A DNA stretch of 64,000 nucleotides from Streptomyces cinerochromogenes (GTDB lineage: Bacteria; Actinomycetota; Actinomycetes; Streptomycetales; Streptomycetaceae). A program made the translations under genes and the position numbers. Location of the stretch: NCBI RefSeq assembly GCF_014648635.1, contig NZ_BMRM01000011.1:186001-250000 (forward strand). The letters run 5' to 3'. Of the stretch, positions 17,301 to 25,569 are shown in pieces. The notes beneath the pieces were generated by a model. The model was not told the origin of the DNA, did no database searches, and saw only the letters and a list, made by a program, of their open reading frames with translations. How positions within the stretch are numbered: the first letter of the stretch is position 1; each line of letters starts with the position of its first letter.

Positions 17301-17699
17301 GCCCAGGACGGGCACGCCCGCGGCCCGGGCCGCGGCGACCGCGCGGGCCTTGTTGCCGGTCAGCTCCAGGGTGGCGGCGCTGGGGCCGACGAAGGTGATG
17401 CCCGCCTCCTCGCAGGCGCGGGCCAGTTCCGGGTTCTCGGACAGGAAGCCGTAGCCCGGGTAGACGGCGTCGGCGCCGGCCCGGCGGGCGGCGCCCACGA
17501 TCTCCTCGACGGAGAGGTAGGCCCGCACCGGGTGCCCCGGCTCCCCGATCTCGTACGCCTCGTCGGCCTTCAGCCGGTGCAGCGAGTTGCGGTCCTCGTG
17601 CGGGAACACGGCGACGGTGCGCGCGCCGAGTTCGTAGCCCGCCCGGAACGCGCGGATGGCGATCTCGCCACGGTTGGCGACCAGCACCTTGCGGAACAT
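14325..17699 (-). CDS. pyc: Pyruvate carboxylase
   Basis: This 1124-residue biotin enzyme makes oxaloacetate from pyruvate, bicarbonate and ATP, replenishing the TCA cycle. The order of domains is complete. The biotin carboxylase (about 1-450) has an ATP-grasp glycine loop AVAGGGGRGMR and EMNPRIQVEHTVTEE. The carboxyltransferase barrel (about 530-830) starts with VTDTTFRDAHQSLLATR and includes VLAVKDMAGLL. The allosteric linker is followed by the biotinyl domain with IEAMKME near the C terminus, whose Lys is biotinylated. The length matches the single-chain type. The ATG at 17699 follows GAAGGGAA. The last codons overlap the end of the caspase-like gene on the other strand. Confidence 0.97.
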   Translation of the reverse strand: MFRKVLVANRGEIAIRAFRAGYELGARTVAVFPHEDRNSLHRLKADEAYEIGEPGHPVRAYLSVEEIVGAARRAGADAVYPGYGFLSENPELARACEEAGITFVGPSAATLELTGNKARAVAAARAAGVPVLGSSQPSPDVDELARAAEEIGFPVFVKAVAGGGGRGMRRVEDPAQLRESIEAASREAASAFGDPTVFLEKAVVEPRHIEVQILADGEGNVIHLFERDCSLQRRHQKVIELAPAPNLDPELRDRICADAVRFAREIGYRNAGTVEFLLDRDGNHVFIEMNPRIQVEHTVTEEVTDVDLVQAQLRIASGETLADLGLSQDRVTLRGAALQCRITTEDPANGFRPDTGRISAYRSPGGSGIRLDGGTTHAGTEISAHFDSMLVKLTCRGRDFQAAIGRARRAVAEFRIRGVATNIPFLQAVLDDPDFQAGRVTTSFIEQRPHLLTARSSADRGTKLLTYLADVTVNKPHGTRPELLDPLTKLPPLPAGEPPAGSRQLLVDLGPEGFARQLRESPTIGVTDTTFRDAHQSLLATRVRTKDLLAVAPVVARTLPQLLSLECWGGATYDVALRFLAEDPWERLAALREAVPNICLQMLLRGRNTVGYTPYPTEVTDAFVQEAAATGIDIFRIFDALNDVGQMRPAIDAVRETGTAIAEVALCYTADLNDPSERLYTLDYYLRLAEQIVEAGAHVLAVKDMAGLLRAPAAAKLVSALRREFDLPVHLHTHDTAGGQLATYLAAIQAGADAVDGAVASMAGTTSQPSLSALVAATDHSDRPTGLDLQAVGDLEPYWEGVRKIYAPFEAGLASPTGRVYHHEIPGGQLSNLRTQAVALGLGDRFEDIEAMYAAADRILGRLVKVTPSSKVVGDLALHLVGAGVSPDAFEATPDKFDIPDSVIGFLRGELGTPPGGWPEPFRTKALQGRAAARPAPELSAEDREGLAKDRRATLNRLLFPGPTREFETHRQSFGDTSVLDSKAFFYGLRPGKEYAVDLEPGVRLLIELQAIGEADERGMRTVMSTLNGQLRPIQVRDRAAASDVPVTEKADRSDPGHVAAPFAGVVTLAVAEGDEVAAGATIATIEAMKMEATITAPKAGRVSRLAITRIQQVEGGDLLAELA

Positions 17700-17799
17700 T
17701 CTGGATTCCCTTCAGCTGCCTGCCGGCGACGAACACCCTGGTGTCAGCCACGCCCTGCCGTACTCGCGGACACCATAGGGGGTGCCCGCACGGGTCGAG

Positions 17800-18340
17800 A
17801 TGCGAAAACCATCACACCGACAGGGTGGGCGGCGCCACAGGGGCGCGCCGGGCCGTCCCGGTCGGAAGCGGCAGCGCAGCCCCTCGGGGAAGGCCGGCGG
17901 GGGCGCGGCGAGGGCCGCGCGGATCGATTCCCCCAGGACGGAGCGGGCGCCGTGGCCGCCGCCGTGCCGGCGCGGGGGTGCGGTGAGGGCGGCCTCGGTG
18001 TTGCTGGTGAAGCGGGGCGGCCCGGTGTGTGTGCACTCGCGGGTGTGGAAGACGCCGGGGACGGACGGTGTGCGGTGCGGGGGCGAATCCGGCCGGGTCC
18101 TCGGCCCAGCGGCCGTTCCCCAGGTCGGCGTGGCGGGCGGTGGCCCGCAGCATGCGGGGACCGGAGCCGCCGGTCAGCAGGGGCGGGGCCGCCGGGCGTA
18201 CTCCGCATACGGGAGGCGGCCTCGGCCGGCGCGCTGAGGGTGGTCCGGCATTCCCGGATGCCTTCGGCGGGCTCGCCGACCTCGCGGAAGAGCAGCACCC
18301 CGTGCCCCTGGCCGGCGACCGCCCCGCGCACCGGAACACG
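17800..18340 (-). pseudogene. Possible decayed LLM-class flavin oxidoreductase
   Basis: The 829 bases between pyc and cvnA contain no intact convincing gene. On the minus strand at about 18113-18190 the translation PLLTGGSGPRMLRATARHAD closely resembles the conserved segment PPLL-I/V-GGSGPRML-x-x-AARHAD of luciferase-like monooxygenases. It continues LGNGRWAEDPAGFA. The sequence on either side falls into other frames (EPAEGIRECRTTL before; a cysteine- and histidine-bearing stretch after), with no shared open frame or start. I read this as a frameshifted, truncated remnant; the exact limits are uncertain. Confidence 0.4.
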
Positions 18341-18428
18341 AGCGCCGAGATCGGGTGCGGCCCTCCGATGTGAGCGTCCGGTTACCGGAACGCACCCGGA
18401 ATCTTTCTGTTTCGATCAGGAACTCTCG

Positions 18429-18434
18429 TATAGT
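18429..18434 (+). promoter_or_regulatory. cvnA: Candidate -10 element of the conservon operon
   Basis: TATAGT lies about 95 bases before the cvnA ATG, in a locally AT-richer stretch (CTTTCTGTTTCGATC). No close TTGACA match lies at the right distance (TTCTGT is nearest), so the promoter call is tentative. Confidence 0.35.
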
Positions 18435-18528
18435 GACCGCCAGTTCACCACCGGTGTCACCACGCACCACCCGAGCCTTCCTGCCCGCCCCACCCAGCCC
18501 TCTCTGCCGCGAGGACCAGACCGGACCG

Positions 18529-20340
18529 ATGACCGCGCCCACGCACCCCGGCGACCGACCTTCCCTCCGTACGTTCGTCTCCGCCCTCGCCGTGACCGGT
18601 GTCCTGTCGGCGCTCGCGGTCTTCGCGGCCGTGGCGGTGGCGCCGGGCTCGGTGCGCACCCCGCTCGCCTGGGGCGCGGGCGCCGCAGCCGTCGTGCTCA
18701 GCGTCGCGGTGGCCACGGCCGCCCACGCCCTGCGGGCCGAGCGCACCACCCGGCGCAGGCTGGAGGGCGTCACCCAGGACGTCGGACGGCTGCTCCAGCA
18801 GCAGGCCCGTACGACCGAGGAGGCACGCCGGGAGCAGCAGCGACTCATCGACGAACTCGCCCAGCAGCGAACCGAGTTCACGGAGTCGTTCGCGGCCGAA
18901 CGGGCCCGTCTGGAGGAGGAGGGCACCCGGGAGCTGGACCGGCTCCGGCAGGAGAACGCCCGGCTCCGCGGCGAGTCGGAGCGGGCCCGGCGGGAGCGGG
19001 CCACCGCGCTCTCCGCTACGGCCAACGCCGCCGCCCGGATGCAGGCCCTCGCCACGGCCACGCTCGCCGACCTGCGGGCGATGGAGGACCGGCACACCGA
19101 CGAGGACGTACTGGCCGACCTGCTCCACCTCGACCACCGCACCGCCCAGGCCGGCCGGCTCGCGGACTCCGTCGCCGTGCTGACGGGGGCGCGTTCGGGT
19201 CGCCGGTGGGCGCGGCCGATCGGGATGGAGTCGATCCTGCGCGGCGCGATGGGCCGGATCGCCGGCTACCGGCGGGTCCGGGTGCACTCGGTCAGCGAGG
19301 CCGCCGTCGCCGGGCACGCCGCCGAGGGCGTGATGCACGCGCTCGCCGAACTCCTCGACAACGCCGCGAACTTCTCGCCGCCGACGGCCGAGGTCCACGT
19401 CTACGTGGAGGAGGTGCCGGCCGGGGTCATCGTGTCCGTGGAGGACAGCGGGCTGGTGATGGGCGAGGTGCAGCTGCGCCGCGCCGAGCGCGCGGTCTCC
19501 GGTGACATCACCGGGCTGGGCGGCCTGACCGGTACCCGGCTCGGCCTCGCCGTGGTCGGCCGACTGGCCCGCAAGCACGGGCTGACGGTGTCGTTCCGGC
19601 CGTCGGCGCGCGGCGGCACGGGTGTGCTGATGCTCATCCCGCAGTCCCTGCTGACCAGCCCCGCCCCGGCCGGGCCCGCGACCGCGGCCCCACGCCCGGA
19701 GAACGGTCCGGCCACCACGGCCCCGCACCCGGAGAACGGCCCGGCCACCACGGCCCCGCACCCGGAGAGCGGCCCGTCCCGCCCCAAGGGCGACCTGTCC
19801 GCTGCGGCACCGGTCGCCGTGGAAGCCGCCGCCGTCCCCGAGTCCGCCGCGCCGTCGGAGCCGGGCCCGGCCGGGCTGCCCAAGCGGCGCCGGGGCCGTA
19901 CGCTCGCCGCGGCCGAGCGCGCCCGGTCCGCGCCGGGCACCGCCACGTCCCGCACCGCGCCGGCCGCCGGCGAGGGCAAGGCCCGCGCGGCCCGCTTCAG
20001 CAGCTTCCGCCAGGCGGTACGCCCGTCGGCACCGGCGGCGCCCCCGCCCGTCGCGGACGACCAGGCCGGGACCCCGGCCCCGCCCCCGGAGGACGACGGC
20101 CCCCCGAGCACCGCCCCGCAGACCGACCCCGCGCACGCCACGGCGCCGGACGACCGGGGCGCCGTACCCGTACGGGACGGTGCACGGGACAGCCGGACGG
20201 CCGACGCCCCGCACGGCCCCGCGCCGGACGCGCACGACTCCTCCCGCGGTGCCGGCGAAGCGTCGTACGGCGCTGCCGGGCACAGCTCCCCCGCCCCCTC
20301 TCACCCGCACGTGCACCTGGAAGGCGACACCACTTCATGA
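18529..20340 (+). CDS. cvnA: Conservon sensor-like histidine kinase CvnA
   Basis: This 603-residue membrane protein is the first gene of a conservon, the Streptomyces G-protein-like signalling operon. Two N-terminal membrane helices (about 20-75) are followed by a long coiled coil (RREQQRLIDELAQQRTEF) and an HATPase domain with N-box AELLDNAANFSPP and G1-like VEDSGLVMG. The linker does not show a canonical phospho-accepting His box, as is usual for CvnA. The last 200 residues are Pro/Ala-rich and disordered, including 11-residue repeats. The ATG at 18529 is the first after the promoter-like region and gives a good membrane N terminus; the frame stays open upstream. It overlaps cvnB by ATGA. 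Confidence 0.9.
   Translation: MTAPTHPGDRPSLRTFVSALAVTGVLSALAVFAAVAVAPGSVRTPLAWGAGAAAVVLSVAVATAAHALRAERTTRRRLEGVTQDVGRLLQQQARTTEEARREQQRLIDELAQQRTEFTESFAAERARLEEEGTRELDRLRQENARLRGESERARRERATALSATANAAARMQALATATLADLRAMEDRHTDEDVLADLLHLDHRTAQAGRLADSVAVLTGARSGRRWARPIGMESILRGAMGRIAGYRRVRVHSVSEAAVAGHAAEGVMHALAELLDNAANFSPPTAEVHVYVEEVPAGVIVSVEDSGLVMGEVQLRRAERAVSGDITGLGGLTGTRLGLAVVGRLARKHGLTVSFRPSARGGTGVLMLIPQSLLTSPAPAGPATAAPRPENGPATTAPHPENGPATTAPHPESGPSRPKGDLSAAAPVAVEAAAVPESAAPSEPGPAGLPKRRRGRTLAAAERARSAPGTATSRTAPAAGEGKARAARFSSFRQAVRPSAPAAPPPVADDQAGTPAPPPEDDGPPSTAPQTDPAHATAPDDRGAVPVRDGARDSRTADAPHGPAPDAHDSSRGAGEASYGAAGHSSPAPSHPHVHLEGDTTS
19675..19773 (+). repeat. 33-bp tandem repeat inside cvnA
   Basis: Three copies (19675, 19708, 19741) encode the 11-residue unit PATTAPHPENG in the disordered tail of the kinase-like protein. 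The last two are nearly identical, and the first is diverged. Copy-number change would be in frame. Confidence 0.8.
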
Positions 20341-20744
20341 CCGGCCCGACCACCACCGACGACAAGCTGACCTGGCTCCTGGAGGGCCTGCTGGAGAGGA
20401 CCCCGGGTGCCCGGCACGCGCTCGTGCTGTCCCGGGACGGGCTGAAGCTGTGCCGGACTCCGGAGCTGACCGTCGACCAGGCCGACCAGCTCGCCGCGAT
20501 CGCCGCCGGCATCCAGTCGCTCTCGCACGGGGCGTCCGTGGAGTTCGGCGACGGAAGCGGCGGGGTGCGCTCGGCGATGACGGAGTTCTACGGCGGTGTG
20601 CTGTTCATCGTGGAGGCGGGTGCCGGCGCCCATCTGGCCGTGGTCACCACGGAGGACGCGGACGCCGGTGTCGTCGGCCACAACATGAGCGAACTGGTGG
20701 AGCAGCTCGGCGAGTACCTGACCGCTCTGCCCCGCAGCTCATGA
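20337..20744 (+). CDS. cvnB: Roadblock/LC7 domain protein CvnB
   Basis: This 135-residue roadblock/LC7 protein is a small alpha/beta fold related to the MglB-type regulators of small GTPases. Recognisable are LTWLLEGLLERTPGARHALVL at the start, LSRDGLKL, and GVLFIVEAGAGAHLAVV. The start ATG overlaps the cvnA stop (ATGA) and its stop overlaps the cvnC start in the same way, so translation is coupled. In conservons this protein contacts CvnA and CvnD at the membrane. Confidence 0.93.
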   Translation: MTGPTTTDDKLTWLLEGLLERTPGARHALVLSRDGLKLCRTPELTVDQADQLAAIAAGIQSLSHGASVEFGDGSGGVRSAMTEFYGGVLFIVEAGAGAHLAVVTTEDADAGVVGHNMSELVEQLGEYLTALPRSS

Positions 20745-21100
20745 GCCGACCGGGCAACCGTCCGGGGCGGGACGACGCCCCGGACCGGCTGTACACCCTC
20801 ACCCAGGGACGCACCCGGACCGGCCCCGACAACCCCTTCGACCTGGTCACCCTCGTCGTCGCCGAGTCGGAACCGGTGACCGGCATGCAGTCGGAGCACG
20901 TGGCGATCCTGAAGCTGACCCGGTCCCCCACCTCGGTGGTGGAGATCGCCGCCGAGCTGCGGCTGCCCGTGGGCATCACCAAGGTGCTGCTGGCCGACCT
21001 GCTGGCGGCGGGCCGGGTGAGCGCCCGCCATCCGCACCGGCCCGCCATTACCGATCCCGACATCCTGGAGCAGGTGCTCGTTGGACTCCGCAACCTCTGA
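20741..21100 (+). CDS. cvnC: DUF742 protein CvnC
   Basis: This 119-residue DUF742 protein has a winged-helix-like core with LYTLTQGRT, HVAILKLTRSPTSVVEIAAEL and GITKVLLADLLAAGRV. Its function is unknown outside its constant presence in conservons. It starts in an ATGA overlap with cvnB, and its end overlaps the TTG start of cvnD by 20 bases. Confidence 0.92.
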   Translation: MSRPGNRPGRDDAPDRLYTLTQGRTRTGPDNPFDLVTLVVAESEPVTGMQSEHVAILKLTRSPTSVVEIAAELRLPVGITKVLLADLLAAGRVSARHPHRPAITDPDILEQVLVGLRNL

Positions 21101-21707
21101 GGCACGCACCCCCCTGGGCGCCTCCGCCGACCAGGGTTTCAAGATCGTGGTCGTGGGCGGCTTCGGCGTCGGCAAGACCACGCTGGTCCGCTCGGTCAGC
21201 GAGATCCGCCCCCTCAACACCGAGGAGACGATGACGCAGGCCGGTGCGACGGTGGACGACATCCGCCAGGTGCGGGGCAAGTCGGCCACCACGGTCGCCT
21301 TCGACTTCGGCCGGATCAGTCTGGACGCCCGCAAGGTGCTGTACCTGTTCGGGGCGCCGGGCCAGGAACGGTTCTGGTTCCTGTGGGACCGGCTGTTCTC
21401 CGGCACGCTCGGCGCGGTCGTGCTGGTCGACACCCGGCGCATCGACGACTCCTGGTACGCCATCGACCGGCTGGAGCACCACGGCACGCCGTTCGTCGTG
21501 GCCTGCAACGACTTCGGCGGCCCCGTCCGCGCCGGTGCCGAGGTCCGCGAGGCCCTGGACCTGGATCCGCAGGTGCCGCTGATCGACTGCGACGCCCGCT
21601 CCCGGGAGTCGGGCAAGCAGGTGCTGATCACGCTGGTGCAGCACGTGAAGAACCGGTACGCCGACCCGTCCGCGCGGGCGGGCCTGCCCCGACAGGAGTT
21701 CGTGTGA
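21081..21707 (+). CDS. cvnD: Conservon ATP/GTP-binding protein CvnD
   Basis: This 208-residue small GTPase-like protein has P-loop GGFGVGKTTLVRS (about 25-37) and a switch-II-like FGAPGQERFWFLWD. The base-recognition region reads ACNDFGG, in the place of NKxD. The TTG start lies inside the end of cvnC, with GGAG about 10 bases upstream. The stop overlaps the GTG of cvnE. In the conservon model it cycles nucleotide under control of CvnA/B. Confidence 0.93.
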   Translation: MDSATSEARTPLGASADQGFKIVVVGGFGVGKTTLVRSVSEIRPLNTEETMTQAGATVDDIRQVRGKSATTVAFDFGRISLDARKVLYLFGAPGQERFWFLWDRLFSGTLGAVVLVDTRRIDDSWYAIDRLEHHGTPFVVACNDFGGPVRAGAEVREALDLDPQVPLIDCDARSRESGKQVLITLVQHVKNRYADPSARAGLPRQEFV

Positions 21708-22915
21708 CCACCCCCGACGCCGTCCCGCTCAGCGGGCCCCGGTTCCAGACCGAACCCGCCCGGCTGTACCGGGAGATGCGCCGCGACCACGGCGCCGTCG
21801 TCCCGGTGCTGCTCGACGGCGACGTCCCGGCCTGGCTGGTGCTGGGCTACCGCGAGCTGCACCAGGTCACCGGCGACCCGGTGCTGTTCAGCCGGGACTC
21901 GGACCTGTGGAACCAGTGGGACGACATCCCCGCCGACTGGCCGCTGCTGCCGATGATCGGCCGCAAGCAGCCGTCGATCCTCTACACGGTCGGTGAACGG
22001 CACCGGCAGCGCGCCGGCATGATCAGCAACGCGCTGGAGGAGGTGGACCCGTTCGAACTGCGCGGGCACGCCGAGCGGTTCGCGGACGAGCTGATCGACG
22101 CGCTGTGCGCGGCGGGCGAGGCGGACCTGGTCGCGCAGTACGCGATGCTGCTGCCGGTGCGGGTCCTGGCCCGGCTGTACGGCTTCCCGGACGAGGACGG
22201 CCCCGGACTGGTCACCGCCCTCAACGACATGATCGACGGCCGGGAGCGGGCGCTGGCCGGGCAGGCCCATCTCGCCGCGTCCATGGGCCAGTTGCTGGCC
22301 GACCGGAGGAAGGAGCCCGCGGACGACGTCGTCTCCCGGATGCTCGCCGACGAGAGCGGCTTCACCGACGAGGAGATCGCGCAGGACCTGATGGTGATGA
22401 TGGCGGCCGGGCACCAGCCGACCGCCGACTGGATCGGCAACTCCCTGCGGCTGATGCTGACCGACGACCGGTTCGCCGCCTCCCTGTTCGGCGGGCGCAA
22501 CAGCGTCGCCGAGGCGATGAACGAGGTGCTGTGGGAGGACACCCCGACGCAGAACGTGGCCGGTCGCTGGGCCGCCCGCGACACCCGTCTCGGCGGCCGG
22601 GCCGTCAAGGCGGGCGACCTGCTGCTGCTCGGACTGCAGGGGGCCAACTCCGACCCGCAGGTGCGGACCGACGCCTCCGCGCTGACCGGCGGCAACAACG
22701 CGCACTTCTCCTTCGGCCACGGCGAGCACCGCTGTCCGTTCCCCGCGCAGGAGATCGCCGAGGTGATCGCGCGCACCGGCATCGAGGTGGTCCTGGACCG
22801 GCTCCCGGACATCGACCTGGCGGTGCCCGCCGAGTCCCTCACCCGCCGTCCCTCGCCGTGGCTGAGGGGGCTGACCCGGCTGCCCGTCCGCTTCACCCCC
22901 GTACCCGCCCTGTGA
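21704..22915 (+). CDS. cvnE: Conservon cytochrome P450 lacking the ExxR arginine (CYP157-like)
   Basis: This 403-residue P450 is translationally coupled to cvnD (GTGA overlap). The heme loop FGHGEHRCPF holds Cys344, and the I-helix MMAAGHQPTADWIG has the usual Ala-Gly and Thr. The K-helix reads NEVLWED (Glu274, Trp277), so the otherwise near-invariant ExxR arginine is replaced by tryptophan. The CYP157 family of S. coelicolor, also encoded in conservons, is known to break the ExxR rule the same way. Substrate and redox partner are unknown. Confidence 0.9.
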   Translation: MTTPDAVPLSGPRFQTEPARLYREMRRDHGAVVPVLLDGDVPAWLVLGYRELHQVTGDPVLFSRDSDLWNQWDDIPADWPLLPMIGRKQPSILYTVGERHRQRAGMISNALEEVDPFELRGHAERFADELIDALCAAGEADLVAQYAMLLPVRVLARLYGFPDEDGPGLVTALNDMIDGRERALAGQAHLAASMGQLLADRRKEPADDVVSRMLADESGFTDEEIAQDLMVMMAAGHQPTADWIGNSLRLMLTDDRFAASLFGGRNSVAEAMNEVLWEDTPTQNVAGRWAARDTRLGGRAVKAGDLLLLGLQGANSDPQVRTDASALTGGNNAHFSFGHGEHRCPFPAQEIAEVIARTGIEVVLDRLPDIDLAVPAESLTRRPSPWLRGLTRLPVRFTPVPAL

Positions 22916-23009
22916 CGACCCGCTGTTCCGCCGTGCCCCCGGGGCCCGTCCCCGGGACCGGCGCCGTGCTCGCCGTACTTCCGACCCCTGCCCTGGGAGG
23001 CACGTCACG

Positions 23010-24236
23010 ATGACGACCGGTACCGAAGCACCCCGCATCGCCCTGGACCCCTTCGTCACCGACCTGGACGCCGAGAGCGCGGCGCTGCGCGCGGCCGGCC
23101 CGCTCGCCGCCGTCGAGCTGCCCGGCGGGGTACCGGTGTGGGCCGTCACCCACCACGCCGAGGCGAAGGCGCTGCTCACCGATCCGCGGCTGGTGAAGGA
23201 CATCAACGTGTGGGGCGCCTGGCGGCGCGGTGAGATACCCGCGGACTGGCCGCTGATCGGCCTGGCCAACCCGGGCCGCTCCATGCTCACGGTGGACGGC
23301 GCCGACCACCGCCGGCTGCGCACCCTGGTCGCGCAGGCGCTCACCCCGCGCCGGGTGGAGCGGATGCGGGAGCGGATCGAGAAGCTCACCCAGGACCTGC
23401 TGGACGCGCTGCCCGCGGACGGCTCCGCCGTCGACCTGAAGGCGGCCTTCGCCTACCCGCTGCCCATGTACGTCATCGCCGACCTCATGGGGATCGAGGA
23501 GGCGCGGCTGCCCCGGCTGAAGGTGCTGTTCGAGAAGTTCTTCTCCACGCAGACCCCGCCCGAGGAGGTCGTCGCGACCCTCACCGAGCTGGCGCGGATC
23601 ATGGCCGAGACGGTCGCGGCCAAGCGGGCCGAGCCCGGCGACGACCTGACCAGCGCGCTGGTCCTCGCCTCTCAGGACGGAGACCGGCTCACCGACGAGG
23701 AGATCGTCTCCACCCTCCAGCTGATGGTGGCGGCGGGCCACGAGACGACGATCTCCCTGATCGTCAACGCCGTCGTCAACCTCTCCACCCACCCCGGGCA
23801 GCGGGACCTGGTGCTGTCCGGGCAGGCCGACTGGCCGGCGGTGATCGAGGAGACCCTGCGCTTCTCCACCCCCACCTCCCACGTCCTGATCCGGTTCGCG
23901 ACCGAGGACGTGCCGGTCGGCGACCAGGTGATCCCGGCCGGGGACGCGCTGATCGTGTCGTACGGCGCGATCGGCCGCGACGAGCACGCGCACGGCCCGA
24001 CCGCGGGGCGGTTCGACATCACCCGCGAGACGAGGAACCGGCACATCTCCTTCGGTCACGGCCCCCATGTCTGCCCCGGCGCCGCGCTCTCCCGGCTGGA
24101 GGCGGGCATCGCCCTGCCGGCGCTGTACGCCCGCTTCCCCCGCCTGGACCTGGCCGTTCCGGCGGCCGAACTCCGCAACAAGCCGGTGGTCACCCAGAAC
24201 GACCTGTTCGAACTGCCGGTGCTCCTGAATCCGTAG
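23010..24236 (+). CDS. cvnF: Second conservon-associated cytochrome P450 (CYP154-like)
   Basis: This 408-residue P450 has canonical motifs: I-helix MVAAGHETTISLI, K-helix EETLRF and heme loop FGHGPHVCPG. The ATG at 23010 follows TGGGAGG. It lies 94 bases after cvnE on the same strand, and P450 pairs of the CYP157/CYP154 type at the end of conservons are a known pattern. Unlike cvnE it keeps ExxR and looks catalytically normal. The F designation rests on position; the family name is by resemblance. Confidence 0.85.
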   Translation: MTTGTEAPRIALDPFVTDLDAESAALRAAGPLAAVELPGGVPVWAVTHHAEAKALLTDPRLVKDINVWGAWRRGEIPADWPLIGLANPGRSMLTVDGADHRRLRTLVAQALTPRRVERMRERIEKLTQDLLDALPADGSAVDLKAAFAYPLPMYVIADLMGIEEARLPRLKVLFEKFFSTQTPPEEVVATLTELARIMAETVAAKRAEPGDDLTSALVLASQDGDRLTDEEIVSTLQLMVAAGHETTISLIVNAVVNLSTHPGQRDLVLSGQADWPAVIEETLRFSTPTSHVLIRFATEDVPVGDQVIPAGDALIVSYGAIGRDEHAHGPTAGRFDITRETRNRHISFGHGPHVCPGAALSRLEAGIALPALYARFPRLDLAVPAAELRNKPVVTQNDLFELPVLLNP

Positions 24237-24253
24237 CCCGCAGGAATCCGCAG

Positions 24254-24269
24254 CCCCCGCGGGCGGGGG
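24254..24269. terminator. Short GC stem-loop after the second P450
   Basis: CCCCCGC (24254-24260) and GCGGGGG (24263-24269) form a compact hairpin 18 bases after the P450 stop. No T-tract follows. It would separate the conservon from the reductase promoter next to it. Confidence 0.5.
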
Positions 24270-24277
24270 ACCGCTCC

Positions 24278-24308
24278 TTGACTTCGAGAGCGCTCCAGCT
24301 CGTAGCGT
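24278..24308 (+). promoter_or_regulatory. MerR-type promoter of the aldo/keto reductase
   Basis: TTGACT (24278-24283) and TAGCGT (24303-24308) are separated by 19 bases, the long spacer typical of promoters activated by MerR-family regulators. The spacer is centred on the palindrome GAGCGCTC. The pattern CTTGACTTCGAG-N-CGCTC resembles MerR operators. No merR gene is in the window, so the regulator would act in trans. Confidence 0.6.
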
Positions 24309-24441
24309 CACCGACGGCACGCACAGGGCCCCGGGCCCGGCGTCCCCCACGGGATGCCGGGTGCCGGGATCCGTCGCTAGATGGAGACAGGCCGTGTGCC
24401 GTGCCGGAACGACGATCAAGGGTGCGAGAAAGGGATTCCTC

Positions 24442-25431
24442 ATGCAGAAGCGCAGGCTGCGGGACCTCCAGGTATCGGCCATCGGGCTCGGGTGCATGGG
24501 CATGTCCGCGTTCTACGGCTCCGCCGACCGGGAGGAGGGCATCGCGACCATCCGGCGCGCCCTCGACCTCGGCATCGACTTCCTGGACACGGCGCAGGTC
24601 TACGGGCCGCTCACCAACGAGTCGCTCGTCGGCGAGGCGATCAGGGGGCACCGCGACGCGTACGTGATCGCGACGAAGTTCAACTACCGGATGGACGACG
24701 CCGTACCGGGCGACATGAGCACGGTCGGCCGGCAGGACGGCTCGGCCGCGCACGTGCGGGCCTCGGTGCACGGTTCGCTCCAGCGGCTCGGCACCGACCA
24801 CATCGACCTGTACTACCAGCACCGGGTGGACCCGAACGTCCCCATCGAGGAGACGGTCGGCGCGCTCGGCGAGCTGGTCGCCGAGGGCAAGGTCCGGTAC
24901 ATCGGCCTGAGCGAGGCGAGCGCGGAGACCATCCGGCGCGCCCACGCCGTCCACCCGGTCACCGCGGTGCAGAGCGAGTACTCGCTGTGGTCGCGGGACG
25001 TGGAGGCCGAGGTGCTGCCCGCCTGCCGGGAGCTCGGCATCGGCTTCGTGCCGTACTCGCCGCTCGGCCGTGGCTTCCTGGCCGGCCGCTTCAGCTCCCC
25101 GGACGAGCTGGACGCCAACGACTGGCGTCGGGAGAACCCCCGCTTCACGGACGCCAACCTGCAGGCCAACCTGCGGCTGGCGGAGAAGGTGAAGGAGATC
25201 GCCGCCGAGAAGGACGTGACCCCGGCCCAGCTGGCCATCGCCTGGGTGCTGGCGCGGGGCGAGGACCTCGTGCCGATCCCGGGCACCAAGCGCCGCACCT
25301 ACCTGGAGCAGAACGCCGCCGCGACCGACATCGAGCTGACCGCGCAGGACCTGGCCCGCATCGACGCCGAGCTGCCTCGGGCGGCGGGTGAGCGGTACGA
25401 CGAGGCGGGGATGCGTACGGTCAACCGCTGA
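24442..25431 (+). CDS. Aldo/keto reductase
   Basis: This 329-residue NADPH-dependent (beta/alpha)8 barrel reductase resembles the AKR13/YajO-like group. The N terminus QVSAIGLGCMGMSAFYG is diagnostic. The catalytic tetrad is visible: Asp in FLDTAQVYG with Tyr four residues on, Lys in VIATKF, and the His position in LYYQHRVDP. The C-terminal cofactor segment is LVPIPGTKRRTYLEQN. The ATG at 24442 follows AAAGGGA. Transcription from the MerR-type promoter suggests induction by electrophiles or redox stress. Substrates of this group are usually promiscuous aldehydes and ketones. Confidence 0.93.
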   Translation: MQKRRLRDLQVSAIGLGCMGMSAFYGSADREEGIATIRRALDLGIDFLDTAQVYGPLTNESLVGEAIRGHRDAYVIATKFNYRMDDAVPGDMSTVGRQDGSAAHVRASVHGSLQRLGTDHIDLYYQHRVDPNVPIEETVGALGELVAEGKVRYIGLSEASAETIRRAHAVHPVTAVQSEYSLWSRDVEAEVLPACRELGIGFVPYSPLGRGFLAGRFSSPDELDANDWRRENPRFTDANLQANLRLAEKVKEIAAEKDVTPAQLAIAWVLARGEDLVPIPGTKRRTYLEQNAAATDIELTAQDLARIDAELPRAAGERYDEAGMRTVNR

Positions 25432-25569
25432 CCGGGCACCCCGCTTCCCCGCCCTCTCTGTGAGGAACCCCACGCGGGTGCCAACCGGCTTGGGGCAGCG
25501 GGTGTTTGGGGAATACCGGCCCGGGACGGCGGGCCGGCCGGCGTCGACCGCGGTGTCCCGTCTGCCACC

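Noticed and set aside
14526..19505. Plus-strand frame of about 1660 codons antisense to pyc
   Set aside because: It covers pyc in reverse; no domain matches, and it crosses the decayed region and the start of cvnA in the wrong frame.
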